This document shows positions 13,329 to 25,639 of a stretch of 64,000 nt of DNA, in pieces. Positions within the stretch are counted from its first letter, which is position 1. Every line of letters begins with the position of its first letter. Made by a program: the position numbers and the translations under genes. The notes beneath the pieces are model-generated. The model had not been told where the DNA came from, ran no database searches, and was given only the letters and a program-made list of their open reading frames with translations. Origin of the DNA: Begonia masoniana (taxonomy: Eukaryota; Streptophyta; Magnoliopsida; Cucurbitales; Begoniaceae); assembly GCA_022432975.1 (NCBI GenBank), contig CM039509.1, positions 18,055,760-18,119,759 of the forward strand, given 5' to 3'.

Positions 13329-14729
13329 CTGCACTTTGAATAGTCCAAGCACAATATTTTTAGGTCAAGTCTTTTATCAAATGCATAAAAATCATACAAG
13401 AAGTCCAAGTTCATAAATTAATATTGCGCCATTTCATGAGGAGAAAGTCAAGATTTTCTAATCCAAAACTCAGAGGATTTAAAAACAAAAAACAAAACCT
13501 GGCATGGAGTTACTTTTTCAATTCGTATTTTCAAAACCAGAGTATATTAGTAAGAAATTTTGAGACATTGATTCTCACTTACCCACCACGACAGCTTGAT
13601 TTCATAGAGCTTGCATGGTGTGAAACCCATTGACTAAGAATCAATGAAGACAGTAAATACCTAACTCCCGCTGATCAAAATCTAGTGATAAAGACGAAAA
13701 GAAGTGGACAAAACAATGTCTGCCACTCCGAAATCTGAAATTCTAGAAGATACATGGCTGAAAATTTCAAATGGACAACACTCATAAAATCCAACATTGA
13801 CGGAGCGATTCCAGTGAGAGAACAAGATGACCCGAACAGAAAGCCGAACCTAAACTGAACCCAGACCCAGAAATCAGAACTGCCCATCCAGCGAATCGAA
13901 GTTTCAGAGCAGCGTGTTGCTGAGGTCGCTGGATTCATCGGAGGAATGTTTGAGAACAATTTCAAATGCCTGTAACAGCTTAAAAATTTCGAAATTCATT
14001 TTTTTTTTTACATGTTGATTTATTTTATTTATCTTTTTAGTTTTTACGATCGTAGTTGATAATTTGATATGCATATACATCTCACACGATATATTTACAA
14101 ATATAAAAAAACATCTAAAAAAAACTTTTTTTTGTAAAAGACATTAAAGCTTAATTAATTAAAAAAAGAAAAAACTATAATATATTTATGTTATTATGTT
14201 CCTTCTAATTTATGTTATTATTTGCTTAAATCTTTTTTATTTTAATAAATAATGTATTTAAATCTTCTTCTTTTTTTAAATAATCGATGTCTCGTGACAT
14301 ATATATATCTGTCAAATCTTTATTAAAAATTCTTTCACACACTTTCATATACCTCTATAATATATTTTTGTTGTGGTGGCATCCCCGATAAATATGAATG
14401 ACGACATACACATGCGTGATGACATGACATACATCGCACTGTTGACTAAACTAGTATTATAAAACAAAATCGTTTTCCCCTCAGGACAAATGCAAGAGCA
14501 TAGAGGGGTCAAGTTGACTCGCCAAACTACTTGACCCATGAAAGCATAGGTGGCTAAGCAAGTTTTGTTTGTGACACATTTAGTTTGGTGAATCGATTAA
14601 TTTTGATGCCTTATTTGATTCGGGTTTTAATTGGCCAAACCAAATTGGTAGAAGTGGGGTTTGCCCATGTCAAAAAGCAAACAAAATCGAATGGAAATCA
14701 TTTATTCGGTCCTTCATAATTAAACCATA
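13329..14729. other. 5' flank of the ALD1-like gene, AT-rich
   Basis: Contains a 96-codon minus-strand reading frame (13965-13675) without family resemblance, possibly first exon or leader of the gene, then increasingly AT-rich DNA (14000-14360) suited to a promoter. No confident TATA box or element was assigned. Confidence 0.35.
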
Positions 14730-15780
14730 ACTAGTATTAATTATAAGGTAAAAATAAATTTAAATCCTGTATGGATTTATTTTGAAATAACCCTTAAACT
14801 AAAAATTTTAACAACTAAAACTTTAAACTATCCAAAATGTAATAAATTAAACTCTAGCGGGTGGCCGATCACTCTCTATTCTCAATTTACGCCGAGATCG
14901 ATGGGCCGATCTAAATAGAATGGCCCCCTGATCGGTCAAGTGCTTACGTGGCACTAGATATATTAGGTCGGAGGGTCGATGTGGGGGGTGGAGACCCTCC
15001 CATTCAACGTGCATCGCACGTGACTCGAGACCAGGGGGACACTATCCCGGATCGGCCCTCGTTCTTGCCTCTTCCTTTTCAAAGTTCTCAGAAACGGGGG
15101 TCACCACCCCGGATCGGGCTCCCATTCTTGACTCTTCCTTTTCAAGGTTCTCAGGAACGGGGGGGTCAACGCCCCGGATCGGCCGCCCGATCTCAAAATA
15201 AGGTATGAAAATGGGGTTCGCCGCCTCGGCGCGGCCCCCTTTTCTCAATTATTTTGCCTGAGAACAGGAAGTCGATGTGGAGCGTGGAGACGAGCACCAC
15301 ACGTGATTCAAGAACGGGAGGTCACCATCTCAGATCGGTCCCCCATTCTTGAGAACCCACTTTCTTGAGAACTCTCGTTCTCATACCTCATTTTAAGAAC
15401 AGAGGGCTAATCCGGAGCGATAACCCTCATTGTCGAAAACCTTGAAAAAATATAGGCAGGAACAGGTGGTCGATCAGGGGGCAGTGTCCCCTCGGTCTCA
15501 AGTCACGTGCAGTGCATGTTTAATGGGGGTCTTCACCCCCACATCGACCCTCCGATCTAATATGTCCAGTGCCACGTAAGCACTTGAGAGATCGAGAGGC
15601 CGTTCCATTTAGATCGACCTCCCCAATCTCAGCGTAAATTGAAAACGAGGGGCCTCGCTAGGGTTTGATTTGTTATATTTTGAATAGTTTAATGTTTTAG
15701 TTGTTAAAATTTTTAGTTTAAGGGTAATTAAACTCATATTTTAGAATTTAAAGTGATTTTTACTCTTAATTATAACTGGT
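14730..15780. mobile_element. foldback element with ~270-bp terminal inverted repeats (MULE-like, non-autonomous)
   Basis: 14730-15005 and 15505-15780 are imperfect inverted copies. Both start ACTAGT/ACCAGT at the outer edge and share blocks such as CCTTAAACTAAAAATTTTAAC, TCAATTTACGC, CAAGTGCTTACGTGGCAC and GGAGGGTCGATGTGGG. The centre (15045-15190) has a tandem ~70-bp GC-rich unit built on CCCCGGATCGG and TCTTCCTTTTCAA. There is no transposase. Long inverted repeats suggest a Mutator-like or foldback element. I could not define a target duplication. Confidence 0.7.
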
Positions 15781-17001
15781 CTTTGAGATATACAGATATT
15801 GACTCAAGAATATTGAAGACTTACAAATTTATAATACAAGTTAAAAAATTAAAAAATATATTTTGATTAATGCATTATGCGTACAATATATATTTTATTA
15901 AATAAATCTTGATTAAATTTGATTTAAATAAATTACTAAATGACAAGGCTTGGAAATACATTCACGCATTGACTTAGATAATTTAGTCTTTGTTTTATAG
16001 ACATTTGACCCTTAAAAAACATTTCCATATATAAAATTAATGTATAATTTATTTTAGTCACTATTGTTATATCATACATGCATTTTCCTATACAATTTAT
16101 TATTAGGGTATTTGTCTGTCTTCATCAAAGAAAATGTAAGAGTTTGATGACTTAAATTTTGTTTGAATCGAGCTTAAAAACGCATATTTAATTTAAGAAA
16201 TTTTTTAGTTTTGCTTTAACCACAAAACTTATTGTTTTTTTGTTAGTTACCCCAATTTTCTCCATTAAGGTTAATCTTATTGTCCAATTTTCCATATTAA
16301 TTTTTGGTGTTATTGTTCGTTATTTGTGTCAGTGCCATAACGGTTAGGAATTAAGTTTTTGTAAAACATGATGCAGGTCGATTTCTTTTTAAAAAGAAAA
16401 TTTTCATCAAAATATTTCATTGATTAATTAAACTCTAATATTGTCACGCCTGATATTCAACCCCGATAATTTCAATTCAAGCATATTATATTCAAAATTT
16501 TACAAGCCATTGGACAATTTAGAGAAATGGCTACAAATCTTCAACTTAAACTTTTTATGAAAGAGAGCAATTTATTCAAATTACCACAAGAAATAGAAAA
16601 TCCCTTAAGATTCTTTTCTTTTTTCGTCTACGTAAAAAAAAAAAAAAAAAAAAGAAGAGATTGTTAGCTTAATTGGTTTTAAACTTATTTATTGTGGTGG
16701 TGAGTATGTGTAAATTGATTAATTTATTATAAGTGAATATACTAACTTTCTTGAAAATGAGTATTAGAAAATACTAATTAATTTATTGAGCTCATGCAAT
16801 AAATATTGAAGTATCTCTTGGAACTCAAATAAAAAAGAAAGCTCATAATGACAAAGTTTCATAGGCATGGGTGCCTCATGAATAGACGCGATCATCCAGT
16901 CCCGAGCACCAAAATTGAGAAGCAATAATGCGAACAATCAGTCTCGTATGAAGTTGAGCCACAGCCGCTCAGTCCCAAGCGCCAAAATTGAGAAGCAATA
17001 T
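15781..17001. other. intergenic, AT-rich
   Basis: No gene seen. There is a 21-bp A-run near 16637. At 16897-17001 two imperfect copies, about 73 bp apart, of CAGTCCC.AGC.CCAAAATTGAGAAGCAAT are split from their right flank by LTR J. TGTCACGCCTG at 16442 resembles an LTR start but has no partner. Confidence 0.4.
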
Positions 17002-17633
17002 TGTAACATCCGAAACTTTTGTGTTATGACTTCTGTGGAATATATATAAAAAAAATAATAAAAATAAAATGTTGAAGGAATTGTATGGGAAAAATCAAAC
17101 TAAAGTTCAACCAAACAAAACATTGGTTAGAAACTAATGCAGGGGCAAATTATGAAGTAAAAGTGGGTAGTTGGGAGCATCCAATAAGAATGTGACATGT
17201 GGCAAAGCTTGGGGAAGAAGCTTTTCTTTGCTTTTTGTCTCCCATATGTGAGATCACCTTCATTTTTCACACTTCCCTTAGCTTTTGTTCATCGCCGAGA
17301 AGAAACCCTCCCATCCTTCCCACGAAATTTTGTTCCGCTTGTGAAGATTTGAAGGACACAGAAATTTCTCTCCTCCCTTAAAGTTGGCCGCATTTCAGCT
17401 ATCTTAGAAGCTCCTAAGGTGACAAAGCTCAAGCGACGTACTTAGATTGCTAAAGACAAGAGGTAAGTTCTCGTGACTTACTGTGGCCGATTGGCCTACA
17501 TTATAAGTTGGAATTTGTATCGAGGATTGGTTGGTGCTTTGTTTGTTTAATTGCTTTGGTTGGGTAGTTTAGGTTAAGCATTGTGACGTTTGATGGTATT
17601 CGTGAGGTTTTGATAGTATACTCATTATGTATG

Positions 17634-18510
17634 TGATATGAACCTAAGATATTAGAGATCTTAGACCCAACACGCAATACGGAATTCAAAGGGAATAATG
17701 CCTTTATTGATTCGAAAGAATAAGAAGAAGGAACTTGACCCCAATCGATAGATAGCGATGGAACCAAAGTTATCAGAAAAGTAGCTAGACCCGAACCAAA
17801 CTCGTTGGTTGAACCTAAGCTATCAAGTTCGATCTTTTCAAGAATACACTTGAAGAAGATCAAGTTCTAATCCAAGAACTCAAGAAGAGAATTATAAGGA
17901 TCTCACCTCAAAGCAAAAGCTTAATAAAAATCAAATTCATTCAAAAAGTGCCTAAAATCTATTACAAGTCTCTCTTAAATAGGCAAAGGGATAAAACTAA
18001 TAAGGTAATAACATAATTAGAAATAATCAAAATATCCTAATTAGACAATAGAAAAGTTTCCAAAAATAAGAGAAGGAAAATTGGAAAGTGATGCAAGTGG
18101 ATGGTGGCCGCGGAACTTAGGTTTAAGTAACGTGAGTCTCGAGTTTAATTCAGATTGTGGGCCTAGCCCAATGGTGTGGCACTTGTAAGAACTTTGAAGT
18201 TAAAAACTCTTGGGCTAGAGTAGTGCCATGTTGGGTGACCATGTGGGAAGTTTTTATTTTTGAGGCTTCGTTTTGGGCTTCGTTTTGGGCTTCTTTTCCA
18301 GTCCTTGCTTCTTCATCAACACTTAGTAATATTATTGCTCGTTGCACATTTTGTGATGATTCCTTTTCTTGGATGTCTTTGATTAAAATTTGTAGTCTTT
18401 TGTTTATTTTCTTCGTTCTTGATCTCGTCATTGGTCCTCCTATATTCATCAATGGATCTTGGCTCCCTATTACTTCTTGATTGTCCTTAGTTGCTCCTTT
18501 GACTACATCA
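17634..18510. mobile_element. element R, 877 bp, TSD GTATG, with 5S-like sequence and gypsy pol tail
   Basis: Bounded by TGATATGAAC and GACTACATCA, flanked by GTATG (17629-17633 and 18511-18515), within LTR J. On the minus strand 18450-18300 reads GGPMTRSRTKKINKRLQ, resembling the tail of some gypsy polyproteins, so it is probably a solo LTR in minus orientation whose start overlaps the pol end. On the plus strand 18187-18252 resembles the 3' half of 5S rRNA. Clade not assigned. Confidence 0.6.
18187..18252 (+). other. 5S-rRNA-like segment inside element R
   Basis: AAGAACTTTGAAGTTAAA...CTTGGGCTAGAGTAGT...TTGGGTGACC..GGGAAGT follows the order of the plant 5S rRNA internal control region and 3' half, with scattered changes. 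It is too divergent and truncated to be a functional 5S gene; it is part of a retroelement. Confidence 0.6.
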
Positions 18511-18990
18511 GTATGTTTTATTGTATATTGAATTTCTCATGCATCATGGTTTCAAAATGGCAAGAAAATGAATTTACGCATCGGTTTCATGAAAAGAAAA
18601 TGCATGTAAAGGCAAGTAAAGTATCACAGTAAACAATCATGGCATGGGGTTATCGGGGATGAGGTTCAGACCTGGCGTTCCGTGGTGAGCGGGTTTTCCT
18701 CCCTTCAGATGGTGTGGGTTGTCTAACCGCTGGATGTGCTCTATCCATCTGTCGAGCATTTCCGATAACCATAGACTGACACGTACTGATAAATGAAATG
18801 ATATGGACAGCTTTCATGAAAACTGCATATACATGTTCATGCATAGCATTTACGTAGAACTTGCTGAGATTTTTATCTTATAGGTGTCTTTATGGTGTAG
18901 GTGACTACGAGCAAGGTGAGGACGATGTCCCTTTGCCTGACGAGCCTGCAGCTTGATGAAGGGTGCCCGTGGAGTGCGCTTGGCAGTCAA

Positions 18991-20404
18991 TGTAACGCCT
19001 CCGAACCCACCCTGGCTCGGTGCTCTACTTTGCTAACTAATCCCGCGTTTAAAACATAATTTTAAAATAATTTTCGTTAAAATCTCGACTCCAAAAATTT
19101 AGTAAAAACGTGGAAACAAATGTACCCATTAACTCTTCCATTAATCTTTTATTCTTCTACCATTTAAAACATCACTTTACTAAAATTTAAATTTATAATT
19201 AAAACCCTCTCTTTACTATTTCTCTTCTCCCACGTGATCAACATCCCTCTTTTACTCATTCCTCTTTGTTATTTCCATTTCTTTTTACTTAGAATAACAA
19301 CTACATTATTCTATTAGTTTTCCTCCCAAACCTCCACTTTTACTCCAATGCTTAGGATAATTCTATAGTAACAACTACGCTCTCTTTACGTAATTAAATC
19401 TAATGTAATCCATGTTGAGGAAATTTTTCGGGTGTTTCAATCTACCCTCCTTAACTTTTGGGTTGTAATGCTAAACCTCAACTACGCTACGGCCTTATTC
19501 ATTTATCGAGTAGTGATAATTCCTATATCCTCAAAGTTTAAATTTCCCTACTATAAAATTCATAACTCAATTACTCATATATCCAATAATTTTAATTTAA
19601 ACACTTATCACTTATATTCTCAAACTCCTCTATCCTAGTTTCAACTCTAACTTTTCCTCAAGTTAAGTTCACCTAGTTACTTTTTTTTTTCCAGTGTTCA
19701 TCAACACTTACATAACTACCTCAACCCTTCAAAGCTACCTCAATAGCGTAACACCAACGACTCAATGAATAAACATCTTACCCTAAATTCTCAATTTCAA
19801 ATTCCTCTCTACTCTACCATCTCATTCCTAACTCATCACTTCCTACTCTTACATCTACTTATCTAAGGAAATCACGATATTTCATTCCCTCGTACTCAAA
19901 GCTCTCAATACTTAAATCTATCGACTATTCCTTCCAAATATACTATAAGTTTACGCTCACTTTGTCCAACTTTTACTTCAGTCATCACCAAACACTATCA
20001 AACTTTTAAGTCTAAACTACCTCATTCCCCACTCTTCACCCAACAATTTCGACTTCAAACTTTCATGAACTTCCTGAATTACTCTTACCTCTAAATTCAC
20101 TCACAAAATTTCTGTGTGAACATTCTTCCATTCCTATCTGATATCCTCTAAATTTCTCAGCTTCACACGGAACATTAAATCCTTAATGGCTAATCTTATG
20201 ATTTTAACTCTTCACTAAAGTTAACTAATCTCCTCACTTATCTATTTCCTATGTCCATTCAAAATCCACATTATTCTATTAGTTTTCCTCCCAAACCTCT
20301 ACTTTTACTCCAATGCTTAGGATAATTCTATAGTAACAACTACGCTCTATTTACGTAATTAAATCTAATGCAATCCATGTTGAGGAAATTCTCTGGGTGT
20401 TACA
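18991..20404 (-). mobile_element. solo LTR-like element K, TSD GTCAA/GTCGA
   Basis: Minus strand starts TGTAACACCCAGAG (20404) and ends GGAGGCGTTACA (18991). The flanks GTCAA (18986-18990) and GTCGA (20405-20409) differ by one base, consistent with an aged duplication in LTR J. About 135 bp are directly repeated inside (19300-19437 and 20265-20403), both copies ending near ...CATGTTGAGGAAATT. Confidence 0.65.
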
Positions 20405-21919
20405 GTCGATGCATACTTGACCCGTGGGAGCATAGGTTATGTATTTTGATAGGTAATATTATGGGTTATGATGGGCTGATGGGTGATAGTTAGATAAATT
20501 GTATAGAAACCATTATAGGATGCTTGGTATCTGGACAGGTTGTGAACAAATGTATTGAATGTCCATTTTGATGAAATTGGTTCAATATTGATGCTTTGAT
20601 AGGTTTTGGATGAAATAGAAATGGATTTTGATGGTTTGAAATGAGTTTGGATGTTTGAAAATAGGTTTGATGATTTGAGTTGAGAAGTGTCGTTTTTAGG
20701 TTGGTTTGATGATTTTAGGTTTATGCAGGGGAAAGAAGGTGAAAACAGCTCTCTGGACAAAATTCAGAGAGCTAGCCGATCGATCGCCAGAAAGGGGCGA
20801 TCGTTCGGGTAATGGGTGATACAGGGATGAAAATTGTATAAGTCTCGATTAAGTATTCTGGCAAAGAAATGTCGTCCAAAGTTGTTGTCCAAAGTTGTCG
20901 TGTAATGCTCTAATTTAAAAATTCCCAATCTGAAACCTAATTTTGAAAACCCTAGAATTTTCCCCAAATTGATTTTTGAAATTGAGCGTTAAATCGAAAT
21001 TTTAAAATTTAAAACATATTAATTGAAAACTTAAATATTGCGGAAACTTTGATAATTAATTTGTCAAAATCTTGAAACCATCGCATAATTAAAACAATTA
21101 ATGAAACTTTATTTAATAATAAAAAGTCAACAAAATTATTCAAAGTCTTAAATTAAAATAAAGTTTTAAATATTGTTTGAAAACTAAAGCATACTTAATT
21201 TAAATCATTTGCTTCAAACTCAACAATATCTTCTTCTTCTGTATGCTCGCTTGCCACTGGAGGGTTCTCAATTGCAGTAATTTCTTCCTTAGACAAAAAT
21301 TCACCTACATCACAAGTAAAAACTGTGAGAAAACTCAGTAAGTGGAAATACGTGCAAATTACAAAACTTTTACTTTTACTTTTACTTTTACTTTTATCAA
21401 ATCCTGTTAACAGTTGCATACTGGCTGAAAATTCAACATTCTTTTAAGATTTAGCCATCTCATTGTCGTTCAGGCTTCGTCATCTTTTACTTTTAATTTT
21501 AACGATCAAGCTCACTATCTCACTGTCATTCAGGCTTTTGCTATGACGTTAAAACATATGCTCAAGCTCACCATCTCGCTGTCGTTCAGGCTTTTGCTAT
21601 CGCATTTACCGTCAATTCCCTTTTACTTTTTCATACACATGCAAATAACATATCCATTTTATCTTTTAAACTATTCTATGTCGATATTCTAACATACGTG
21701 CTCAATCATAGAAAACGTGTAATAAAACAAAATAATAATAAGGAAAATAATATTTATCCTGTGATGTAGGGTTGTAGCCAAAATATTGTATTTACACTTA
21801 CTTGGATTCCGAGCAATAAATGTATATTGGGATTTTTCCAAAATTCTAAAATAATATCCTGCTCAAATAAAATCTTTGATTTTAAAATCCTACTTAATAA
21901 ATCCAATTTCAAAGTAATT

Positions 21920-24354
21920 TGTAATACCCGGCTTGTACGGGTTTTTGGATATATTATATTATATTATTATTTCATTATCTAATGACATTTTTCGTAAATA
22001 TGTCAAATCAAATCAGTTTCGCAAACGGAAAGCATCGTTATGATCCTAACGATTAATAGGAATTTTAAGAAATTTACGGGAATTTTCGGAGATTAAACGC
22101 TATATTCCTAGTAAATACGCCTATCGTAATGTAAGGAACGTTTTAGTAAAAATAGTAAACGAGGTCCAAATTGCAAACGGACAGTTTTAATAAAGCCCTG
22201 GTAATGAATAGAAATTATTGGCAAAATATGGAGTTTTCGAGAATCCAAATAGCTAGACGATTAACAAACCGAATGACGAAACGTATATAAAAGTCAAAGA
22301 AGGGCGTTTTAGTAAATTTTCAAAGCAATATTATAAAAATTAAACCTAAATCTATTTCAATTCATTCTTCTTCTTTCTCTCTGTTTCTCACGATCGCCAG
22401 AGAGAAAGCAAAACCCTCGGCCGTCGACAGTTTCTCCGATCCGACTCCGATTCGCGTCCCGTTCGTTCCGTTTTCTTCGTGGTTTCTCCTCCTCTCGCTA
22501 TCCTCGGTATGTACCTACAATCTTAGAGCTTTTATTTCAACGTTTACGCCGTTTTAGATAATTAGGGTTTCGATTAAATCTCGTTAAAAATGCGAATTAG
22601 GACTCGTAATTAATAGGTTAGCCGTGATTAGGTATATATTGAACGTATCGGACGTTATTGGACGAAGATAAACTAATTTGTGAAAAAGTATAAATCTGAG
22701 AATTTTCGAGTTTTCGGAAATTTCTCGTAATAGGAATTTCAAGTTATCGAGCATTAATTGACGTTCTAAATGCTTTGATTAGCTAAATGAGGAATTTAGG
22801 AAAAATTCAATAGTTAAGGATTTTGTAATTTGGACGTTAATAGCTTAAATTGGTTTTAACGACGAATATCGTGTTTTGTCTCAGACACACGACTCCCGTG
22901 GACGAAGCTTGAGATTCTGCGCGCTCAAGGTAAGTTCTCGTGACTTACTTGGCCGATTGGCCTACACCGTAATTCGATGTCGCGTCGAGGATCTAAATGG
23001 ATTGTTTGTTTTAAATTGCTTTGATGGGTAGTTAGGTTTAGTCTTTTACAGGTTATAGGTTATGCTTTTGTAGTCTTTGATGGTATATATATGTTGATTG
23101 TTTACTTTACGTCTATATTGAACTGTTCATGCATCATGGTTTTAAAAACCACATGAAAATGGATTTATGCACGGATTTCATGAAAAGAACATGCATCGTA
23201 AAGGCAAGTAAAGTATCACAGTAAACAACCATGGCATGGGGTTATCGGGGATGAGGTTTAGACCTGGCGTTCTGTGGTGAGCGGGTTTCCCTCCCTTCAG
23301 ATGGTGTGGGCTGTCTAACCGCTGGACGTGCCCTATCTATCTGTCGAGCGTTTCCGATAACCATAGACTGACACGTACTGATATATGAACTGACATGGAC
23401 TGTTTTCATAGCATTGTGCATGCATGACCACGCATTTGCATTTACGTAGGACTTACTGAGATTTTTATCTCATAGCGTGTATTATGGTGTAGGTGACGTC
23501 TTAGGTGACATCGAGCCAGGTGAGGATGAGATCCCTCCACCTGAGACATGACTCAGTTGATGGATGATGCTTGCGGTGGTGTGCTGTACAGTCGATGCTT
23601 ACCCGACCCGTGGGGACGTATGTATAGATTTTGAGGGTTTTTGGGACTGATAATTGTATAGACATTATAGGATGCTTGGCTCTGGTAGTGATAGGTTTAC
23701 GTTAGAGTTTTTAAACGTTTTTGAAAACTGTTTTATAATTGCTTGGGAAGTCTATTTTGGAACTGTTTGGTAATTTGAAAACAGGAGGATTTAGACAACT
23801 TTTAAATACATCCATGCCGTTCGTTTTCATGAAATTTAACGTGGATTTAGATCGTTTAATTAGGGTGCAATGCTGATTAATGGAATGGATGAAATGTTGA
23901 AATCTGCTACCTGTATAGTTTGGATTGCTCTCTGGAATCTCGGATTCCAGAGAGGGACAAGGAAACCGGTCGCTGCAAAGTGCAGCGACTGGTCGCTGTA
24001 TTGTGCAGCGCCCAATCGCTGCACAATGCAGCGATCGTGCGCTGCATTGTGCAGCGCACGCGGCGACCGAGCGCTGCAAATGGCAGCGCCCGGTCGCTGC
24101 TTCCTTTTGGGGGGCAGAATACCAATTCTGCCCTCCCCTTTTTCTGAATGTATTTAAGTTATTTTATTAAATGTTTTTAAGTTTTATTTAGTTATTAAAT
24201 GTTTTGTTTCAAATGATTTCAAGGTTCGATTTCAATTCCGGTTTCAGTTCTGATTTCAACTTCAGTATAAATTCCGCGTAAAGTTTTATTTAAAAAGTAA
24301 AATAAAAATAAAAAATTTATACGGGTAAATGGGTACAGTATTAGGGGTGTTACA
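21920..24354 (+). mobile_element. solo LTR I (Ty3/gypsy), TSD TAATT
   Basis: Starts TGTAATACCCGGC, ends TTAGGGGTGTTACA, 2435 bp, flanked by perfect TAATT (21915-21919 and 24355-24359). Internal plan: TATA-like TATATAAAA (22284), first exon ending CCTCG|GTATGT (22506), exon 2 22885-22929 (45 nt), donor GTAAGTTCTCG, hairpin GGTTATCGG (23240) with CCGATAACC (23354), CTTACTGAG box, acceptor GTGTAG (23492) and third exon 23493-23551 (...PGEDEIPPPET then stop). A hairpin array follows at 23931-24130. Confidence 0.9.
23931..24130. repeat. hairpin array of LTR I (CGCTGCA/TGCAGCG type)
   Basis: Starts with the stem CTCTGGAATC/GATTCCAGAG, then six or more adjacent palindromic units such as GTCGCTGCAAAGTGCAGCGAC and GCGCTGCATTGTGCAGCGC, ending with GGGGGGCAGAAT/ATTCTGCCCTCCCC. 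Every unit folds on itself with a 3-6 nt loop. Confidence 0.85.
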
Positions 24355-24579
24355 TAATTTGAGCAGAATTTACTTACGTTGTGTTATCGGGTCGGACCGG
24401 GTCTGTTGAATTGATTTGGATCGAATCGGACGGTTCCAAAATATTTCCTACCTAATTCGAATATAAATATTAAAATTTCAATTAATTTAATCTAACTTTA
24501 AAAGAATTTGGTCAGAAATTTCTTACCGGTTAAATTTTCGATCAGTCCAGTTCGATTCGGGTTGAAATTTGGTTCGGGT

Positions 24580-24700
24580 CAGTGAACAATATCGGGTCGA
24601 GTCGGTGAACAGTGTCGGGTCGGATCGGTGAACAGTGTCGATCGGGTCGTGAACAGTGCGGTCGGGTCGTGAATAGTGCGGTCCGATTCGATTCGGACCA
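24580..24700. repeat. GGGTCG-GTGAACAGTG tandem repeats in LTR H
   Basis: Four or five short copies of a 20-27-bp unit built on CGGGTCG(gatcG)GTGAACAGTG, in the 5' part of minus-strand LTR H. Confidence 0.65.
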
Positions 24701-25639
24701 AAATAAGTGAACCGGTTTGGTCTAGATTGCTGGGCCGGTTCAGGTTCTAAAACAAAAACCCGATTCCACTTCTTCTTCTTCCTTCACGAAATCTGCCGAG
24801 AGAGAGAGAGAATCAGAGAGTGAGGGAGTGCGACAGGGAGGAACAGAGCGAGGGAGAGAGCTTACTCCAATGGGTCGTCATCGGAGTTCAAGCGAGCTTT
24901 GTCGGAGCCCTCAGCCGAGAAGTTCTTTTTTGTCGGTGGCTGAGTGGTGGTCGAAACTCGCTGCTTCCTCAGATCGTCGCCGGTGACCGAAGAGGTAAGA
25001 GTTCTTTTCTTCTTCTGGAGAGCTTGAGAGGGAGGGGAGCTGTGGTGTGAATCTTCCACCACCCGAACACCCAATTTATAGGGGAGGTTCGCCCCGCGCC
25101 CCTCTGTAAAATCCGCCATTTCCACGGATTTTCCGAGCTGGAAATCAATCAGCTTGGAAAATCGGCGGTTTCCATTCTAATCCCACATCTGAACTTGGTC
25201 ACCTTACCAGACCAAGTTCTTGCCGGATATTAAATTTTCAAATTGGGATGTTGCTGAAAATCAGCAATCCGATTCAATATGATCTTTCCTCTTCTGTTGT
25301 TGGTTGAAAATCAGGCCAAGTTCATCATAGGTTGTTATTTGATAATCAGAGAATGAAATCTTTGACATTAAATCTCAAATTTTGAATTTAATCCATTGAA
25401 TTAAACCCTAATATGTTACATGTCGTCCAAAGTTGTGGGCGATAACGTCGACCAAAGTTGTCATCCAAAGTTGTGGGCGATAACGTCGACCAAATAGTAA
25501 ATGTTCTGTTGTTAAGTTTTATTTGAGAGTTCGGTCGATAACGTCGACCGATTAGTCAATGATTTGGTTGAAGGGACGACATCGACCATTTAGCGAAAGA
25601 TGTTTGGTCAATGACGTCGACTAATTAACGAAAGGTGTT

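Larger units (their letters stand above)
20901..25420 (-). mobile_element. solo LTR H (Ty3/gypsy), TSD TGTCG, containing LTR I
   Basis: Minus strand starts TGTAACATATTAGGG (25420) and ends GAGCATTACA (20901), flanked by perfect TGTCG (20896-20900 and 25421-25425). Without LTR I it is about 2.08 kb. It keeps the donor CCAA|GTAAGTG (about 21796) and the acceptor GATGTAG with a longer third exon (21304 down to 21195) that is acidic and ends ...EFEANDLN then stop. It lacks the downstream palindromic slot. Confidence 0.8.

Noticed and set aside
13675..13965. 96-codon minus-strand frame as a separate gene
   Set aside because: No recognisable domain; position fits leader or first exon of the ALD1-like gene, and coding status is unsupported.
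16637..16720. tRNA-derived SINE (A-run next to TTAGCTTAATTGG)
   Set aside because: The A-run precedes the A-box-like word instead of following it, and no B box is present.
18150..18452. 100-codon minus-strand frame as an independent gene
   Set aside because: Its start resembles a gypsy polyprotein tail (GPMTRSRTKK) and the rest runs into 5S-like sequence within element R.
23711..24170. Several overlapping frames on both strands
   Set aside because: They arise from the GC-rich palindromic hairpin array of LTR I and share no protein family features.
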